The translations under genes were made by a program, and so were the position numbers. Below, piece by piece: positions 13,362 to 14,176 of a stretch of DNA of 14,176 nucleotides. Below the pieces are notes generated by a model that saw nothing but the letters and a program-made list of their open reading frames with translations, ran no database searches and was not told the origin of the DNA. This DNA comes from W2P13-069 sp051876105 (lineage in GTDB: Bacteria > Actinomycetota > Coriobacteriia > Coriobacteriales > QAMH01), in contig JBJEHN010000133.1 of NCBI GenBank assembly GCA_051876105.1, positions 1 to 14,176 on the forward strand. Reading direction: 5' to 3'. Positions within the stretch are counted from its first letter, which is position 1; each line of letters begins with the position of its first letter.

Positions 13362-13931
13362 TTAGCCGAAGTAGCGCTTGAGCAGGGCGGCGAAGGCCTT
13401 GCCGTGGCGGGCCTCGTCGCGAGCCATCTCATGGACGGAGTCGTGCAGGGCGTCGAGGTTGAGCTGCTTCATCTGCTTGGCAGCGTCGGTCTTGGCCTTG
13501 CAGGCGCCGTTCTCTGCCATGACGCGGCGCTTGAGGTTCTCCTCGGTGGAGTCGGAGACGACGTCGCCGCCCAGGAACTCGGCGTAGCGGGCTGCATGGC
13601 CGGCCTCTTCCCATGCGGCGGTCTCGTAGTAAGCGCCGACCTCGGGGTAGCCCTCGCGGTAAGCGACGCGGGCCATGGCCAGGTACATGCCGGCCTCGGA
13701 GCACTCGCCGTTGTACTCGCACTTGAGGAAGTCCTGCAGCTCGGCGGGGACCTCGGGCAGGGTGCCGATGCCGATGACGTGCTCGGAAGCCCAGGTCATC
13801 TCGGCGTCGTCCTCAGCCTGCTTGATGAACTTGGAGCCAGGGACCTTGCACAGGGGGCAGACGAAATCGGCGGGCAGCTCGTCGCCGTCGTACTCCTCGA
13901 CGTAACCGCAAACGGGACAGATGAACTTCAT
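13362..13931 (-). CDS. rbr: Rubrerythrin with N-terminal rubredoxin domain (reverse rubrerythrin)
   Basis: Cytosolic di-iron peroxidase that reduces hydrogen peroxide (and, in clostridial relatives, oxygen) in anaerobes. In the 189-residue protein the rubredoxin-like iron site comes first: CPVC at 5-8 and CPLC at 25-28 in a compact domain ending near residue 38. A four-helix ferritin-like domain follows, with E79 in SEAGMY, EEAGH (E109 and H112) and DEARH (E173 and H176) as likely di-iron ligands. This order is the reverse of classical rubrerythrin and matches the reverse rubrerythrins of clostridia. The start has a full AAGGAGG ribosome-binding site. It appears to be a single-gene unit with a terminator downstream and a palindrome resembling an operator upstream, consistent with peroxide or metal control. 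No NADH:rubredoxin reductase partner is in the window. Confidence 0.94.
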   Translation of the reverse strand: MKFICPVCGYVEEYDGDELPADFVCPLCKVPGSKFIKQAEDDAEMTWASEHVIGIGTLPEVPAELQDFLKCEYNGECSEAGMYLAMARVAYREGYPEVGAYYETAAWEEAGHAARYAEFLGGDVVSDSTEENLKRRVMAENGACKAKTDAAKQMKQLNLDALHDSVHEMARDEARHGKAFAALLKRYFG

Positions 13932-13987
13932 GGAAGCCTCCTTAGTACTCGAGTTAGAACGCGATTATCCGCGTATGGTCATTATCG

Positions 13988-14008
13988 CCCCAATCGCCTT
14001 GCTTGGGG
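13988..14008 (-). promoter_or_regulatory. Inverted repeat upstream of the rubrerythrin gene
   Basis: CCCCAA (13988-13993) and TTGGGG (14003-14008) form a 6-bp inverted repeat with a 9-base spacer, between the gene and the palindrome at 14029-14043. GATAAT hexamers on the minus strand (at 13981-13986 and 13963-13968) are possible -10 boxes but lack good -35 partners. Confidence 0.3.
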
Positions 14009-14028
14009 TTTCAGAAATGCAAATTAAC

Positions 14029-14043
14029 TAGGAATTGTTCCTA
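14029..14043. promoter_or_regulatory. Operator-like palindrome upstream of the rubrerythrin gene
   Basis: TAGGAATTGTTCCTA has perfect 6-bp arms around TTG, in an AT-rich stretch of otherwise GC-rich DNA. It lies immediately downstream of a minus-strand TTGATA (14050-14055), where a repressor would cover the promoter. A dimeric metal- or peroxide-responsive regulator would fit; I cannot name which. The rest of the DNA to the window end (14044-14176) shows no gene. Confidence 0.4.
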
Positions 14044-14176
14044 ATAATTTATCAAAGCGTTGCGTTAACAGCGGTTTAACACGGCAGGCTCCCCACTCGC
14101 CGCAAAGCCGCGGCCGCGACTCCCGTCTTCCGAATTTAGCACCATAATTCTTTGGTAATCCTTCCACCCTCAAAAT

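Noticed and set aside
13932..14176. tRNA or small RNA gene near the right edge
   Set aside because: No cloverleaf-like arms or conserved tRNA boxes could be found by eye; the stretch looks like promoter and operator DNA only.

Overview
The window is a GC-rich piece of bacterial chromosome with genes packed on both strands. The gene set (PyrR-controlled pyrimidine genes, a complete agmatine deiminase operon with a membrane-anchored LuxR-type regulator, and a rubredoxin-rubrerythrin fusion) suggests a fermenting anaerobe. Together with the high GC this points to a host-associated actinomycete of the Coriobacteriia (Olsenella/Collinsella/Atopobium-like). The taxonomic placement is inference from gene content and composition; there is no rRNA or other marker in the window.

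Layout. Positions 170-4090 (minus strand) hold pyrR-pyrB-pyrC, tightly packed and partly overlapping. A terminator-like hairpin follows, then an ornithine carbamoyltransferase gene. A MATE-family efflux gene (4358-5755, plus) diverges from pyrR and ends in a hairpin facing the next block. Positions 5779-10795 (minus) carry, in transcription order, aguB (putrescine carbamoyltransferase), aguD (APC-type agmatine/putrescine exchanger), aguA (agmatine deiminase) and carbamate kinase. This is the same order as the aguBDAC operon of lactic acid bacteria. The divergent gene at 11321-12283 (plus) encodes a protein with about seven membrane segments and a C-terminal LuxR helix-turn-helix, i.e. an AguR homologue. 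Convergent to it is a NOL1/NOP2/Sun-type RNA m5C methyltransferase (12310-13233, minus). A rubrerythrin with an N-terminal rubredoxin domain (13362-13931, minus) has its own terminator and an operator-like palindrome upstream.

How the genes work together. Agmatine enters in exchange for putrescine (AguD). AguA deiminates it to N-carbamoylputrescine. AguB phosphorolyses this to putrescine and carbamoyl phosphate, and carbamate kinase uses the carbamoyl phosphate to make ATP, with release of ammonia and CO2. The same metabolite is the substrate of PyrB (pyrimidines) and of the ornithine carbamoyltransferase (arginine/citrulline). The window therefore holds three different transcarbamoylases and a carbamate kinase, all meeting at carbamoyl phosphate.

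The most unusual non-coding feature is an array of eight near-identical 13-14 nt imperfect palindromes, GGGGACAGGCCCC, at 10848-11011. It lies in the control region between aguB and aguR. A 37-nt near-perfect palindrome with the same core (GGGGACAGTCCCC on the minus strand) sits just after the ornithine carbamoyltransferase gene at 124-160. These look like members of one dispersed REP-like repeat family. Between the array and aguB I see no promoter, so the array may be transcribed as a structured leader. All three junctions inside the agu operon also carry inverted repeats.
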